From positions 1-6,845 of the forward strand of contig QMLT01000092.1 in NCBI GenBank assembly GCA_003646875.1: DNA of 6,845 nt. The letters are read 5' to 3'. The notes below the pieces were generated by a model. It saw nothing but the letters and a program-made list of their open reading frames with translations, ran no database searches and was not told where the DNA came from. The DNA is from Deltaproteobacteria bacterium (GTDB lineage: Bacteria > Desulfobacterota > DSM-4660 > Desulfatiglandales > B25-G16). Positions 6,746 through 6,845 of this stretch are shown here, one piece after another. The position numbers and the translations under genes were made by a program. Each line of letters opens with the position of its first letter. The first letter of the stretch is position 1.

Positions 6746-6792
6746 TCAATAGACTACTTTTTATAGAAAATATGCTTTGGGGTCAATAGACT
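6746..6792. repeat. Direct repeat TCAATAGACT, two copies 37 bp apart
   Basis: TCAATAGACT occurs exactly at 6746-6755 and 6783-6792, each followed three bases later by a short T-run. One copy would lie inside the possible partial gene at the right edge and the other just past its stop codon. They could be a regulatory site pair, an insertion footprint or coincidence. Confidence 0.35.
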
Positions 6793-6845
6793 GTTTTTTC
6801 TTGAGATAATCGTAAGCGTTCACGGTTACAAATAATAATATTTTC
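6761..6845 (-). CDS. Possible C-terminal fragment of an unidentified gene entering from the right edge
   Basis: On the minus strand a frame is open from the window edge to a TAA at 6763-6761, giving 27 codons: KILLFVTVNAYDYLKKK, then QSIDPKAYFL. The composition looks protein-like, with a hydrophobic strand and then a lysine-rich helix, and the codons resemble those of the other genes. The frame is too short to identify or to exclude chance. If real, it is the end of a gene upstream of the permease and in the same direction, with about 220 bp between them. No family is recognised. Confidence 0.25.
   Translation of the reverse strand, partial: KILLFVTVNAYDYLKKKQSIDPKAYFL
6812..6829. repeat. 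Imperfect palindrome GTAAGCGT-TC-ACGGTTAC
   Basis: GTAA pairs with TTAC and CGT with ACG, with one G-G mismatch and a 2-bp centre. It lies inside the possible partial coding sequence at the right edge, so it may only reflect codon content. If that reading frame is not real, it could be a protein-binding site. Confidence 0.25.

Overview
The window looks like chromosomal DNA from a bacterium of moderate, slightly AT-rich composition. Gene content suggests an uncultured or anaerobic Gram-negative-type lineage: an Ogg2-type 8-oxoguanine glycosylase more typical of archaea and deep-branching bacteria, a bacterial Ski2-like helicase, a rhomboid protease and an AmpG-like transporter. Desulfobacterota or Nitrospirota-like groups would fit, but this is inference from gene style and no taxonomic marker is present.

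Layout. Positions 1-459 hold no convincing gene. They contain a 170-bp element (190-359) with perfect 16-bp terminal inverted repeats and inner complementary segments, resembling a MITE or a long imperfect hairpin. An Ogg2 DNA glycosylase/lyase gene follows on the minus strand (460-1128). It is divergent from a two-gene plus-strand unit: a 906-residue Ski2/HelY-like helicase (1304-4024, GTG start with a clear ribosome binding site) and, 22 bp later, a rhomboid intramembrane protease (4047-5015). The 175-bp divergent spacer carries a good sigma70-type promoter, an inverted repeat over its -10 box and a short tandem repeat. The rhomboid gene meets a minus-strand MFS/AmpG-like permease gene (5012-6538, less likely from 6592) tail to tail, with a 4-bp overlap of the stop codons. 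The last 250 bp contain two opposed arrays of degenerate GTTC heptads, a hairpin, a 10-bp direct repeat and possibly the last 27 codons of another minus-strand gene entering from the right edge.

How the genes relate. The helicase and rhomboid genes are close enough to be co-transcribed. No shared pathway is obvious: one handles nucleic acid, the other membrane or cytoplasmic protein quality control. The glycosylase repairs oxidised guanine, and the permease probably imports a cell-wall fragment or similar solute. The most unusual item is the architecture of the rhomboid protein. After the six-helix protease core it has a basic linker and then a single beta-sandwich segment that strongly resembles the client-binding C-terminal domain of DnaJ/Hsp40, with no J domain. 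This suggests a membrane protease that carries its own client-recognition module on the cytoplasmic side.
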